DNA from: Mycobacterium sp. 1100029.7
GTDB lineage: Bacteria; Actinomycetota; Actinomycetes; Mycobacteriales; Mycobacteriaceae
Direction: 5' to 3'
Length of the DNA: 46,840 nt
Assembly: GCF_001665235.1 (NCBI RefSeq)
Contig: NZ_LZSC01000018.1
Coordinates: forward strand, 1 to 46,840
Under the pieces are notes generated by a model. It was not told where the DNA came from. It saw only the letters and a program-made list of their open reading frames with translations, and did no database searches. Positions 37,894-45,818 of the stretch are shown here, piece after piece. Made by a program: the position numbers and the translations under genes. The first letter of the stretch is position 1; each line of letters opens with the position of its first letter.

Positions 37894-38390
37894 GGCGCCG
37901 CACATACCTCTCGGCGGCCATCGCGACGGCGGTTGGTCTGGTCACGGCGGCGTGTGGTGGCTCGTCGAATTCGGGTACCGCGTCGACTACCGGTTCTACG
38001 AGTTCCAAGACGATGACGACCACGGTGTCGCAAGCCACGACGACCACGAACGCGCCCACCGACCTGCGGTCGCTGATTCCCACCCCGGCCGCCACCCAGC
38101 GCACCGACGGTCCCCACAACATTGCGGACAACGGCATCCATCTGCACTTCCTCGTCAACGGTGCGCCGAACGACGTGATGGCCGGCTACCAGAGCGCGTT
38201 GGAAGGCGCGAGCTGGGTGGTGACGGTCGAGAGCTCGGGTGGTCACGGGGGAGGCGGCGGCGCCACCTACACCGGGACCAACGGCAACTCCTACGGCGTG
38301 TTCTCCGGCGGCGGCTACGGCGCTACCACCGATATCGACGCCTGCGCGTGGCCGGCCAAGCCGGCCCACCCCGAGTGCGGCCACCGCTGA
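37890..38390 (+). CDS. Putative lipoprotein
   Basis: The 166-residue product starts at a GTG (MRRRTYLSAAIATAVGLVTA). Its short signal ends in TAAC, a lipobox-like site at about residue 22, followed by a Ser/Thr-rich linker (SSNSGTASTTGSTSSKTMTT). The mature domain (about 65-166) contains NGIHLHFLVNGAPNDVMAGY and a Gly-rich patch (SGGHGGGGGATYTG), and has two cysteines, one at the lipid site and two near the end. Anchored to the outer face of the membrane; function unknown. Last gene of the glnE operon; about 100 bp separate it from the FAD oxidase. Confidence 0.75.
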   Translation: MRRRTYLSAAIATAVGLVTAACGGSSNSGTASTTGSTSSKTMTTTVSQATTTTNAPTDLRSLIPTPAATQRTDGPHNIADNGIHLHFLVNGAPNDVMAGYQSALEGASWVVTVESSGGHGGGGGATYTGTNGNSYGVFSGGGYGATTDIDACAWPAKPAHPECGHR

Positions 38391-38440
38391 CGCCGGCTGT
38401 CCGCCCGGTGTGACCTTGGCCACCTCGTCGGTCCATTAAT

Positions 38441-38456
38441 CGGTATCGTCGTACCG
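38441..38456. promoter_or_regulatory. Operator-like element upstream of the FAD oxidase
   Basis: CGGTATCGTCGTACCG has 5-bp inverted arms (CGGTA/TACCG) around TCGTCG. The core GTATCGTCGTACC recurs exactly in front of the TetR gene at 39919. It lies 36 bp before the FAD oxidase ATG. TACCGT inside it could serve as a -10. Confidence 0.65.
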
Positions 38457-38492
38457 TATTGACATACCGATGAATAAGCGAAGGGACAAGCG

Positions 38493-39890
38493 ATGGCATC
38501 GTGGTGTGACGCACTTTCAGGGCTTCGGAACGTTCTGCGTGGTCCGGCTTACACGGCCGACGACCCGGCATACCAAGGCGAGGTAGCCCTCTTCAATCTC
38601 GCGGTGCAGCATCGGCCCGCAGTGGTGGTCGGCGCCGCCGTGGCCAACGACGTGACCGAAGCGGTGGCTTTCGCAGTGTGTCACGGGCTGAATATCGCCG
38701 TTCTGAACACCGGTCACGGACCGTCCGTGGCTGCCGACGCGAGCACCCTGATGATCACCACCGGTCGTCTGTCCGGGATCACCATTGACCCCGAAAGACG
38801 CTCTGCCCGAGTAGAATCCGGCGTTCGGTTCGGGCAGCTCGTGGAGGTGGCGGCGGAGCACGGACTGGCGCCGCTGCCCGGATCCTCACCCGGGGTAGGT
38901 GTCGTGGGCTACACGCTGGCCGGCGGAGCGAGCGCGACGATGGGACGGAAGTACGGCTGGGCTTGCGATCACGTCACCGCCATCGATGTCGTCACCGCTG
39001 ATGGCCAATTGCGCCGCGTATCACCGGAATCCGAAGCAGACCTATTCGGCGCACTGTTGGGCGGAAAAAGCAATTTCGGCGTCGTCGTCGCGATGGAGTT
39101 CGCGTTGTTCCCGGTGACGTCGCTGTACGCGGGCTCGCTGTTCTTCTCCGGTTCGCACACCCGGGAGGTACTTCGGGCGTACCGTCAGTTGACCGCGTCG
39201 GCACCCGACGAGTTGACGGCCAGCTTCGCATTGCTGAATTTCCCTCCGCTGCCCGAACTTCCGCCCTTCATGCAGGGTAAATTGACCGCTTCGGTGCGGG
39301 TGTCCTATGTCGGCGATGCGGAGGCCGGCGCCAAGCTGATCGAACCGCTACGGCAATCCGCGCCGACGCTGGCGGACAGCGTCGCGACTATCGCCTACAC
39401 CGAATTCGCCACCATCAGTAACGATCCCACCGATCCCGCGCCCGCCGTCGAGCATTTCGGGATGCTTCGAGAACTCACCGAGGACACCATCGAGGCGATC
39501 GTCGAGGTGGTCGGCCCGGACTCCGGGAGCACGATCAACATGGTCGACATGCGGCATCTGCAAGGAGCTTTCGGCAAGCCGGCACCGTTTCCCAATGCGG
39601 TGGGCGGACGCGACGCGGCGCATGCCATCTTCGGCCTGACCGTGGTGCCGCCCGGTCAAGACGTGGCGGCTTACCGTGACTCCGGGCGCGAACTCCTTGC
39701 GGCACTGCAACCTTGGTTGCACACCGTCGGCAATCCGAGTTTTGTCGGTCCCGCCGACGCCTCCGAAGAGCGCACCCGAGAGATCTATGAGCCCGCGGTG
39801 TACGAGAAGCTGCGTGCGGTCAAGGCGCGCTACGACCCGCACAACAGGTTCCGGCTCAACCACAACATCCCGCCGATCGTCGCGGCCTAG
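38493..39890 (+). CDS. FAD-linked oxidase, berberine-bridge-enzyme-like
   Basis: The 465-residue protein has a PCMH FAD-binding domain (about 40-210), with NTGHGPSVA containing His75 at the position of the covalently flavinylated His in BBE enzymes. The second covalent residue, normally Cys, is not present in GSSPGVGVVGYTLAGG, so attachment would be single or absent. The C-terminal BBE segment ends YEKLRAVKARYDPHNRFRLN. AAGGGA precedes the ATG. Such enzymes oxidise alcohols, sugars or alkaloid-like substrates with O2; substrate unknown. It shares an operator-like element with the following TetR gene, which probably represses it. Confidence 0.88.
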   Translation: MASWCDALSGLRNVLRGPAYTADDPAYQGEVALFNLAVQHRPAVVVGAAVANDVTEAVAFAVCHGLNIAVLNTGHGPSVAADASTLMITTGRLSGITIDPERRSARVESGVRFGQLVEVAAEHGLAPLPGSSPGVGVVGYTLAGGASATMGRKYGWACDHVTAIDVVTADGQLRRVSPESEADLFGALLGGKSNFGVVVAMEFALFPVTSLYAGSLFFSGSHTREVLRAYRQLTASAPDELTASFALLNFPPLPELPPFMQGKLTASVRVSYVGDAEAGAKLIEPLRQSAPTLADSVATIAYTEFATISNDPTDPAPAVEHFGMLRELTEDTIEAIVEVVGPDSGSTINMVDMRHLQGAFGKPAPFPNAVGGRDAAHAIFGLTVVPPGQDVAAYRDSGRELLAALQPWLHTVGNPSFVGPADASEERTREIYEPAVYEKLRAVKARYDPHNRFRLNHNIPPIVAA

Positions 39891-39906
39891 TCGCCCGGCG
39901 CGTGCG

Positions 39907-39938
39907 TTGATTTGCCTCAGTATCGTCGTACCATACGG
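39907..39938 (+). promoter_or_regulatory. TetR promoter with operator-like element
   Basis: TTGATT (39907-39912) and TACCAT (39929-39934), 16 bp apart, form a -35/-10 pair. The -10 ends 6 bp before the ATG at 39941, so the mRNA is probably leaderless. The element AGTATCGTCGTACCATACGG (39919-39938) covers the -10 and shares a 13-bp core with the site at 38441. Confidence 0.55.
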
Positions 39939-39940
39939 AG

Positions 39941-40552
39941 ATGGCTGCTGAGGGTCGAACGCGTCGTGCCGGCGGTGCGCGCCGAGCCGCCATTGTCGAG
40001 GCCGCGGCCGGCGTGCTGGCTGAGCGGGGTTACGAAAACGCCCGATTCGCCGATGTCGCGCAGGCCAGCGGGACGGCCATCAGCACGCTGCAGAACTATT
40101 TCGGCTCCCGCGAGGACATGCTGATCGAGGCGATGCGGCACGCGACCGAGACCGAGGTGGCTGCTCTGGAAGCCGTGGCGGCGGCCGAAAAAGATCCGTG
40201 GAACCGCCTGGTGGCGATGATCGACCGCAACCTGAACACGCCGGTGCTCACTCACCAGCTGCTCGTCGAGTTCTGGCGCTCGGGCATCCGCGACGGCGAA
40301 CTGCGTGACTTCGGCGAGGAAGGATGGTTCAGCTACCGGGCGCCGTTCGTGCGAACCGTGACCGACGGCCGCGACGCCGGCGTGTTCGCACCCGCGGTGA
40401 CGCCGGAGGATCTCGTTGATCTGTTGTTCGCGACACTCGTCGGCGCCATGGTTCCCCGGGTGCTGCGCTTTCCCAGCCCGTCGGCGGATCGCTTCCGCAC
40501 GGCGCTGCTCCGGCAGATGGCCCAAATGCTGGGCCGCCCCGGATACCAGTAG
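39941..40552 (+). CDS. TetR family transcriptional regulator (likely repressor of the FAD oxidase)
   Basis: The 203-residue protein has an N-terminal helix-turn-helix (about 15-60; ENARFADVAQASGTAISTLQNYFGSRE) and a helical ligand-binding domain. It stands 50 bp after the FAD oxidase on the same strand with its own promoter. The almost identical sequence elements in front of both genes point to autorepression and control of the oxidase; the inducer is presumably the oxidase substrate. The ATG at 39941 was chosen because a -10 lies 7 bp upstream, typical of leaderless mRNAs. Confidence 0.9.
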   Translation: MAAEGRTRRAGGARRAAIVEAAAGVLAERGYENARFADVAQASGTAISTLQNYFGSREDMLIEAMRHATETEVAALEAVAAAEKDPWNRLVAMIDRNLNTPVLTHQLLVEFWRSGIRDGELRDFGEEGWFSYRAPFVRTVTDGRDAGVFAPAVTPEDLVDLLFATLVGAMVPRVLRFPSPSADRFRTALLRQMAQMLGRPGYQ

Positions 40553-40743
40553 GCCACCGGCGGTTTGATTTCCGCACCCAGCCCCGGCAGGCTGCCGGCG
40601 TTGCGGTCAGCTCGATCTACCAAACGCTAGCGCGCACACGTAATTTGCGCGTTGTTCGCGGCATCGTTGCATATTCGACCGGCGGCGTGGGTAAAGGGTC
40701 GAAGAACGCGTTGCTGGCCCCGAATAGATCGAGGTGAAGGAAA

Positions 40744-40968
40744 TTGCGCAAACGACCAATCATCGCTGCAGGATCGGCGCTAGTGGCCCTGGCGTTCGGT
40801 GCCGGAATCGCGCACGCCGATCCGGACCCGGCAGACGATCCCGGCGAAATGCGCAACTGGCCGTGTGGATACACGTTCGGACCGGTGAATACGCACGGGC
40901 CGGTCGGAGAGATCATGGCGTGGCGCAGCCCAGGGCCGTGCCCGGCGCCGCCCGCACCGGGTGGATAA
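40744..40968 (+). CDS. Small secreted protein
   Basis: The 74-residue product starts at a TTG with AAGGA close upstream. A signal peptide (RPIIAAGSALVALAFGAGIA) ends at HADPDP. The mature part has two cysteines (NWPCGYTFGP, PGPCPAPP) and a proline-rich end. This resembles short mycobacterial secreted proteins with a NWPCGYTFGP-like motif, of unknown role. It converges with glnA1 and ends before a strong hairpin. Confidence 0.65.
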   Translation: MRKRPIIAAGSALVALAFGAGIAHADPDPADDPGEMRNWPCGYTFGPVNTHGPVGEIMAWRSPGPCPAPPAPGG

Positions 40969-41013
40969 CACTCACGGTCGGCCATCGGGCCGCACTTGAG
41001 GCCAGATGCCGAT

Positions 41014-41063
41014 GAGTCCACCCGCTCGGCGATCGGTGCGGTGATCGCGGAGCGGATGGACTC
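41014..41063. terminator. 21-bp stem bidirectional terminator between small secreted gene and glnA1
   Basis: Arms 41014-41034 and 41043-41063 match at 19 of 21 positions around an 8-nt loop. It sits between the convergent genes, 46 bp after one stop and 43 bp before the other, fitting a factor-independent or pause terminator for both. No T-tract follows. Confidence 0.7.
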
Positions 41064-41105
41064 AATCGGAACTATCGCGGACGCCTTGCCGACTCAGACG
41101 TCGAC

Positions 41106-42542
41106 TTAGACGTCGTAGTAGAGCGCGAACTCGTAGGGGTGCGGACGGATCTGCACCGGCAGAATTTCGTTGTCCCGCTTGAAGTTGATCCATGTCTCGA
41201 TCAGGTCAGGCGTGAAAACGCCGCCCTCAGTGAGGTATTCGTGGTCCTCTTCCAGCCGGTCGATCACCGCGGACAGCTGGGTCGGCGCCTGCGGAATGTT
41301 CGCGGCCTCTTCCGGCGGAAGCTCGTAGAGGTCCTTGTCGACCGGCGCCTGCGGCTCGATCTTGTTCTTGATGCCGTCCAGGCCGGCCATCAACATGGCC
41401 GAGAACGCCAGGTACGGGTTGCCCGACGAGTCGGGGCAACGGAACTCGAGACGCTTGGCCTTCGGGTTGCTGCCGGTGATCGGGATACGCACACACGCCG
41501 ACCGGTTGCGCTGGCTGTACACCAGGTTGATCGGCGCCTCGTAGCCCGGAACCAGGCGCTTGTAAGAGTTCACCGTCGGGTTGGTGAACGCCAGCAGCGA
41601 CGGCGCGTGGTGCAGCAGGCCGCCGATGTAGTGGCGCGCGGTGTCCGACAGGCCGGCGTAACCGGTCTCGTCGTACATCAACGGGCTGCCGTCTTTCCAC
41701 AGCGACTGGTGGGTGTGCATGCCGGAGCCGTTGTCACCGAACAGCGGCTTGGGCATGAAGGTGACGGTCTTGCCGTTCTGCCAGGCGGTGTTCTTGACGA
41801 TGTACTTGTACAGCTGCATGTCGTCGGCCGCGTGTAGCAGCGTGTTGAACTTGTAGTTGATCTCGGCCTGGCCGCCGGTGCCCACCTCGTGGTGGCCCTT
41901 CTCCAGGCTGAAACCGGCTTTGATCAGGTTCGACAGCATCTGGGCGCGCAGGTCGACGTAGTGGTCGACGGGGGCCACCGGGAAGTACCCACCCTTGGGG
42001 CGGACCTTGTAGCCACGGTTGGGGGTGCCGTCGTTCTCGGTGGGTTCGCCGGTGTTCCACCAACCGGAGATCGCGTCCACCTCGTAGAACGAGCCGTTGG
42101 TGCGCGAGTCGAAGCTCACCGAGTCGAAGATGTAGAACTCGGCCTCGGCGCCGAAGAACGCGGTGTCGGCCACACCGGTGCTGATCAGGTAGTTCTCCGC
42201 CTTGCGGGCGACATTGCGCGGGTCGCGCGAATACGCCTCCAAGGTGAAGGGGTCGTGCACGAAGAAGTTCAGGTTCAGCGTCTTGTGTTCGGTGAACAGG
42301 TCGATCTGCGCGGTGGCGGGGTCGGGGAGCAGCAGCATGTCCGACTCGTGGATCGACTGGAATCCGCGAATCGACGAACCGTCGAAAGCCAAACCGTCTT
42401 CGAAAACGCTCTCGTCGAAGAATGAAATCGGAATTGTGAAGTGCTGCATGATGCCGGGCAGGTCACAGAACCGGACGTCGACAAATTCGACGTTCTCGTC
42501 CTTGGCGAGCTTGAAGACGTCGTCGGGCGTCTTTTCCGTCAC
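41106..42542 (-). CDS. glnA1: Glutamine synthetase type I
   Basis: The 478-residue enzyme makes glutamine from glutamate, ammonia and ATP; in pathogenic mycobacteria it is also exported and linked to cell-wall poly-Glu/Gln. Signatures: [66 protein letters not shown]. The adenylylation site DLYELPPEE places Tyr406 as in M. tuberculosis, so GlnE (glnE in this window) can control it. The GTG at 42542 is preceded by AAAGGAG. A consensus GlnR box lies 72 bp upstream. Confidence 0.97.
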   Translation of the reverse strand: MTEKTPDDVFKLAKDENVEFVDVRFCDLPGIMQHFTIPISFFDESVFEDGLAFDGSSIRGFQSIHESDMLLLPDPATAQIDLFTEHKTLNLNFFVHDPFTLEAYSRDPRNVARKAENYLISTGVADTAFFGAEAEFYIFDSVSFDSRTNGSFYEVDAISGWWNTGEPTENDGTPNRGYKVRPKGGYFPVAPVDHYVDLRAQMLSNLIKAGFSLEKGHHEVGTGGQAEINYKFNTLLHAADDMQLYKYIVKNTAWQNGKTVTFMPKPLFGDNGSGMHTHQSLWKDGSPLMYDETGYAGLSDTARHYIGGLLHHAPSLLAFTNPTVNSYKRLVPGYEAPINLVYSQRNRSACVRIPITGSNPKAKRLEFRCPDSSGNPYLAFSAMLMAGLDGIKNKIEPQAPVDKDLYELPPEEAANIPQAPTQLSAVIDRLEEDHEYLTEGGVFTPDLIETWINFKRDNEILPVQIRPHPYEFALYYDV

Positions 42543-42613
42543 TGATTGCTCCTTTGCTTTGTAATCCGCGGCCTGACGCTATGGAGATGATGTTGCCCGT
42601 CCGTCAACCCCGT

Positions 42614-42629
42614 GTTGCGTGGAGGTTAC
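42614..42629 (-). promoter_or_regulatory. GlnR box upstream of glnA1
   Basis: On the glnA1 strand this reads GTAAC-CTCCAC-GCAAC, a full match to GTnAC-n6-GnAAC. A -35-like TTGACG follows it downstream. In mycobacteria GlnR activates glnA1 under nitrogen limitation. Confidence 0.7.
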
Positions 42630-42673
42630 GTGACCACGCGTCCCACAAAACGGGGCGGAGTGCCGGCGGGTTC

Positions 42674-42679
42674 TATTGT
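42674..42679 (+). promoter_or_regulatory. Candidate -10 box for a leaderless mRNA
   Basis: TATTGT fits TANNNT and ends 7 bp before the ATG at 42687, as in leaderless mycobacterial promoters. Confidence 0.4.
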
Positions 42680-42686
42680 GAGGCCC

Positions 42687-42761
42687 ATGGATCGCAAGAT
42701 CGTATCCGGTAAGCCTTACTGGTGCACCAGAGTGTCCCGGCCTTCTCCCGGGGCGCCCTGA
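42687..42761 (+). CDS. Possible leader peptide overlapping the RDD gene
   Basis: A 24-codon frame (MDRKIVSGKPYWCTRVSRP...) begins at the ATG following the -10 box. It ends in TGA at 42759-42761, whose last base starts the ATG of the RDD frame (TGATG). Leaderless short ORFs coupled to a downstream gene are widespread in mycobacteria. It could also be the true N-terminus of the RDD gene with a frameshift, or chance. Confidence 0.35.
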   Translation: MDRKIVSGKPYWCTRVSRPSPGAP

Positions 42762-43174
42762 TGCCGGAGTCACGCCCGACCTACCCGGGCGAGGCACTGG
42801 GTCTGCCGCAAACCGGGCCGGGCTCGCTGGCGCAGCTGGGGCGCCGGCTCGCAGCGCTGATGGTCGATTGGCTGATCGCCTACGGACTGGCGGCGCTGGC
42901 GATGGCGGCCGGCGCCTTCTCCGAACGGGTGCTGTCGACCGCCGTGCTGGTGATCTGGTTGCTGCTGGGCATCGTCGCGGTGCGGCTCTTCGGGTTCACC
43001 CCCGGCCAGCTGGCGCTCGGCCTGCGGGTGGTGGCGCTCGACGACCGGCTGGGTCTTGGGCGGGTGGTGGTGCGCGGGGTGCTGGTCGCGCTGGTGATCC
43101 CGGCGTTGTTCACCGACTGGGACGGGCGCGGCATTCAGGACCGGCTGACCAACACCGCCGTGGTGCGGCGGTAG
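42761..43174 (+). CDS. RDD domain membrane protein
   Basis: The 137-residue product from ATG 42761 begins MPESRPTYPGEALGLPQ. The RDD family marks are LGRRLAALMVDWLIAYGL (first helix with Arg and Asp) and GRGIQDRLTNTAVVRR (end). Two to three membrane helices are visible at about 33-52, 57-80 and 100-120. A GTG at 42722 in the same frame would add 13 residues, without a clear ribosome site. It lies downstream of glnA1 in divergent order (Rv2219A position). Function unknown. Confidence 0.85.
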   Translation: MPESRPTYPGEALGLPQTGPGSLAQLGRRLAALMVDWLIAYGLAALAMAAGAFSERVLSTAVLVIWLLLGIVAVRLFGFTPGQLALGLRVVALDDRLGLGRVVVRGVLVALVIPALFTDWDGRGIQDRLTNTAVVRR

Positions 43175-43233
43175 CTGATGGCGGCGACCCGCATCGCCCC
43201 GGCTTTGCCGGGCTCGCGATCGCCGCGAAGCGC

Positions 43234-43986
43234 TTACTTACGGCGAACGGTGCGCTGCACGCCGCGCATCTTGCCGGAGTTGGGCAGCGGCCCCTTCGGC
43301 ATGACGGCGGCACCGGCGCGCGAACCCAGCGCGGCCAGCCGCGACTCCAGGGTGTCCATCGCCTTGACGCTGATATTGGCCGGCAGTTTTGTCAGGTGTC
43401 GCTCCAGCTTGGCCAGCGGCACCTCGCCGTCGCCGGTGCCGACGACGACGTCGTAGATCGGGACGTCGCCCACCAGCCTCGCGGTGCGCTTCTTTTCTTG
43501 TGCCAGAAGCGGTTTGACCCGGGCCGCGGATCCCTCGCCGACGAAGATGACGCCCGGCCGGCCGATCACCCGGTGCACCGCGTCGAAGTGGCCGGTGGCC
43601 GCCACGCCCGGGGTGACCCGCCACTTGCCGCGCAGGTTGTCCAGGACCCAGGCCGCCGCGCCGGTTTGGCCCTCGGCCTGGCGGTAGATCGATTTCTGGG
43701 CCCGGCGACCGAAGATGATGAACGCCACCAGCAAGCCCAGCACCACGCCGAGCGGGATCAGCGTGAACATGGTCAATCCACCGACGAGCACACCCACCGT
43801 CACCGCGATGCCGACGATCACGACGAACGCGGCGATCATGTACGGCAGCAGGCGCTTGTCCTGTTTGCGCTGGACGTTGAATGCCTGCCAGAGCTGGCCG
43901 CGGCGCTCCTTGGCCGCGGCCTTGCGGGCGGCGGTGGCCTCGGCGCGGGCGGCCTTGTTCGCGGCGGCGGTGCGGGGTTTAGCCAT
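43234..43986 (-). CDS. DUF4191 membrane protein
   Basis: The 250-residue product begins MAKPRTAAANKAARAEATAA with a long basic/Ala-rich N-terminus (about 1-35), then two membrane helices (about 50-73 and 76-98), then a soluble C-terminal domain with GRPGVIFVGEGSAARVKPLL and VYDVVVGTGDGEVPL-like strands. This is the DUF4191 family (Rv2219), conserved between lipA and glnA1 in mycobacteria. The start ATG at 43986 lies inside a longer open frame from 44559, but that portion overlaps lipA and is a shadow. It follows lipA by 32 bp on the same strand and is probably in its operon. Function unknown. Confidence 0.93.
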   Translation of the reverse strand: MAKPRTAAANKAARAEATAARKAAAKERRGQLWQAFNVQRKQDKRLLPYMIAAFVVIVGIAVTVGVLVGGLTMFTLIPLGVVLGLLVAFIIFGRRAQKSIYRQAEGQTGAAAWVLDNLRGKWRVTPGVAATGHFDAVHRVIGRPGVIFVGEGSAARVKPLLAQEKKRTARLVGDVPIYDVVVGTGDGEVPLAKLERHLTKLPANISVKAMDTLESRLAALGSRAGAAVMPKGPLPNSGKMRGVQRTVRRK

Positions 43987-44018
43987 AATCACCAAGGATA
44001 CGAGGCGCCCGCCCCGAG

Positions 44019-44957
44019 TTATCCCAGGGCTTCGGAGGCGCGGCTGCTCAGGACCTGCGCGTAGAGCCGGCCCGCCCGATAGGACGAGCGCACCAGCGGT
44101 CCGGCCAGCACGCCGGCGAAGCCCAGTCCCTCGGCATACCGCGCGAACTCGTCGAACTCCTCGGGCTTCACCCAACGCTGCACCGGGTGATGCCGCGCCG
44201 ACGGGCGTAGGTACTGGGTGATGGTGACGATGTCGCAGCCGGCGTCGTGCAGGTCGGCCAGCGCGGTGCGCACTTCGTCGGGAGTTTCGCCGAGGCCCAG
44301 AATCAGGTTGCTCTTGGTGACCAGGCCGGCTGCACGCGCCGCGGTGAGCACGCCGAGGCTGCGCTGGTAGGTGAACGCCGGGCGGATCCGCTTGAAGATG
44401 CGTGGCACCGTTTCGACGTTGTGCGCCAACACTTCTGGACGAGATTCGAAGACTTCGGCCAGGCGCGCGGGCTCGCCGTTGAAGTCGGGGACCAGTAGCT
44501 CGACGCCGGTCGACGGGTTGAGTTCCTTGATGGCGCGCACCGTCTGGGCATACAGCCACGCCCCGCCGTCGGGCAGGTCGTCACGGGCGACGCCGGTGAC
44601 CGTGGCGTAGCGCAGCCCCATCGCCTGCACGCTCTCGGCGACCCGGCGCGGCTCGTCGCGGTCCAGCTCCGCCGGTTTGCCGGTGTCGATCTGGCAGAAG
44701 TCGCAGCGGCGGGTGCACTGATCGCCGCCGATCAGGAAGGTGGCTTCGCGGTCTTCCCAGCATTCGAAGATGTTGGGGCAGCCGGCCTCTTCGCAGACCG
44801 TGTGCAGGCCCTCGCGCTTCACCAGGCTTTTGAGCTCGGTGTACTCCGGTCCCATCCGTACCCGGGTCTTGATCCACGGCGGCTTGCGCTCGATCGGAGT
44901 TTGCGCGTTGCGCACTTCCAGCCGCAGCAATTTGCGGCCTTCGGGAACAACAGTCAC
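44019..44957 (-). CDS. lipA: Lipoyl synthase
   Basis: The 312-residue radical-SAM enzyme inserts two sulfurs into octanoyl groups on E2 and GcvH. The auxiliary-cluster ligands [12 protein letters not shown] and the radical-SAM motif CTRRCDFC are visible, along with the C-terminal RSSYRAG serine ligand motif. The start is a GTG that overlaps the lipB stop by 4 bp. Its product is needed by the AceE-containing complex encoded at the left end. Length matches the family. Confidence 0.97.
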   Translation of the reverse strand: MTVVPEGRKLLRLEVRNAQTPIERKPPWIKTRVRMGPEYTELKSLVKREGLHTVCEEAGCPNIFECWEDREATFLIGGDQCTRRCDFCQIDTGKPAELDRDEPRRVAESVQAMGLRYATVTGVARDDLPDGGAWLYAQTVRAIKELNPSTGVELLVPDFNGEPARLAEVFESRPEVLAHNVETVPRIFKRIRPAFTYQRSLGVLTAARAAGLVTKSNLILGLGETPDEVRTALADLHDAGCDIVTITQYLRPSARHHPVQRWVKPEEFDEFARYAEGLGFAGVLAGPLVRSSYRAGRLYAQVLSSRASEALG

Positions 44958-45649
44958 GGTGTCGATGCTACGCGGGCGGCGTCATGTTCTCGCACCGGCA
45001 AGACGCCGTCGAGGGCATCGCACACGGCGTCTGCCACCGCGGCGCGGACCTCCGCAACCGTCACGTCGCGACCGAGTTCGGCGGACAACGACGTCACCCC
45101 GGCGTCGGTGATGCCGCACGGCACGATGGCGTTGTAGGCGGCCAAGTCGCAGTCGCAGTTGAGCGCGAACCCATGCAGCGTCGTCGCCCGCGACACCCGG
45201 ACGCCGATGGCGGCGATCTTGCGTGCGGGCCGCCCGGGCAGCCAGACGCCGGAGCGGCCGTCGACCCGGCCCGCATCCAGGCCCAGGTCGCAGCACACCT
45301 TGATCAGTGATTCCTCAAGGCGCCGAACGTAATTGACCACATCGAGTGGTTCGGCAAGCCCGATCACCGGGTAGCCGATCAACTGGCCGGGGCCGTGCCA
45401 AGTGATCTTGCCGCCGCGGTCGGTGTCGATGACTTCTGCGACGCCAGCGTCGCAGACCGGACGTTCGTGCGGTTCGGTGCGGCGCCCGGCGGTGTAGACC
45501 GCGGGATGCTCGAGCAGCAGCAGCGTATCGGGACCGCCGGCAACCCGGGTGTCGGCCAGATCGCGCTGCAACTGCCAGGCGGTGCGGTAGTCGACCGTCC
45601 CTAGTTGGCGGACGTCGATAGCACTGGCCTGCGCCCGGATAGAACCCAT
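44954..45649 (-). CDS. lipB: Lipoyl(octanoyl) transferase
   Basis: The 231-residue enzyme moves octanoyl from ACP to lipoyl domains. Catalytic Lys144 (ARKIAAIGV) and Cys178 (PCGITDAG) match M. tuberculosis Lys142/Cys176 with a constant offset of two. The conserved [16 protein letters not shown] is present. The ATG at 45649 ([17 protein letters not shown]) is chosen; the open frame extends far upstream without conserved sequence. Coupled to lipA by overlap. Confidence 0.97.
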   Translation of the reverse strand: MGSIRAQASAIDVRQLGTVDYRTAWQLQRDLADTRVAGGPDTLLLLEHPAVYTAGRRTEPHERPVCDAGVAEVIDTDRGGKITWHGPGQLIGYPVIGLAEPLDVVNYVRRLEESLIKVCCDLGLDAGRVDGRSGVWLPGRPARKIAAIGVRVSRATTLHGFALNCDCDLAAYNAIVPCGITDAGVTSLSAELGRDVTVAEVRAAVADAVCDALDGVLPVREHDAARVASTP

Positions 45650-45818
45650 GGCCGCGAGGTTACTCGGGTGGTCTTGCTCGGGCCGATCTTGTGTCTTTTT
45701 GCCCGCCTTTGAGCGACGAATCGCCATAGGTTCACACTCGTTAATCCCTTGTGCCACTGTCGTTTCTGTAGTCACATCGCGGCGTTTTGTGTCGGTGGCC
45801 GGGTTTAGTTTTGTCGGT

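Noticed and set aside
43987..44559. N-terminal extension of the DUF4191 gene across lipA
   Set aside because: It would overlap most of lipA in another frame; the ATG at 43986 starts the conserved sequence.
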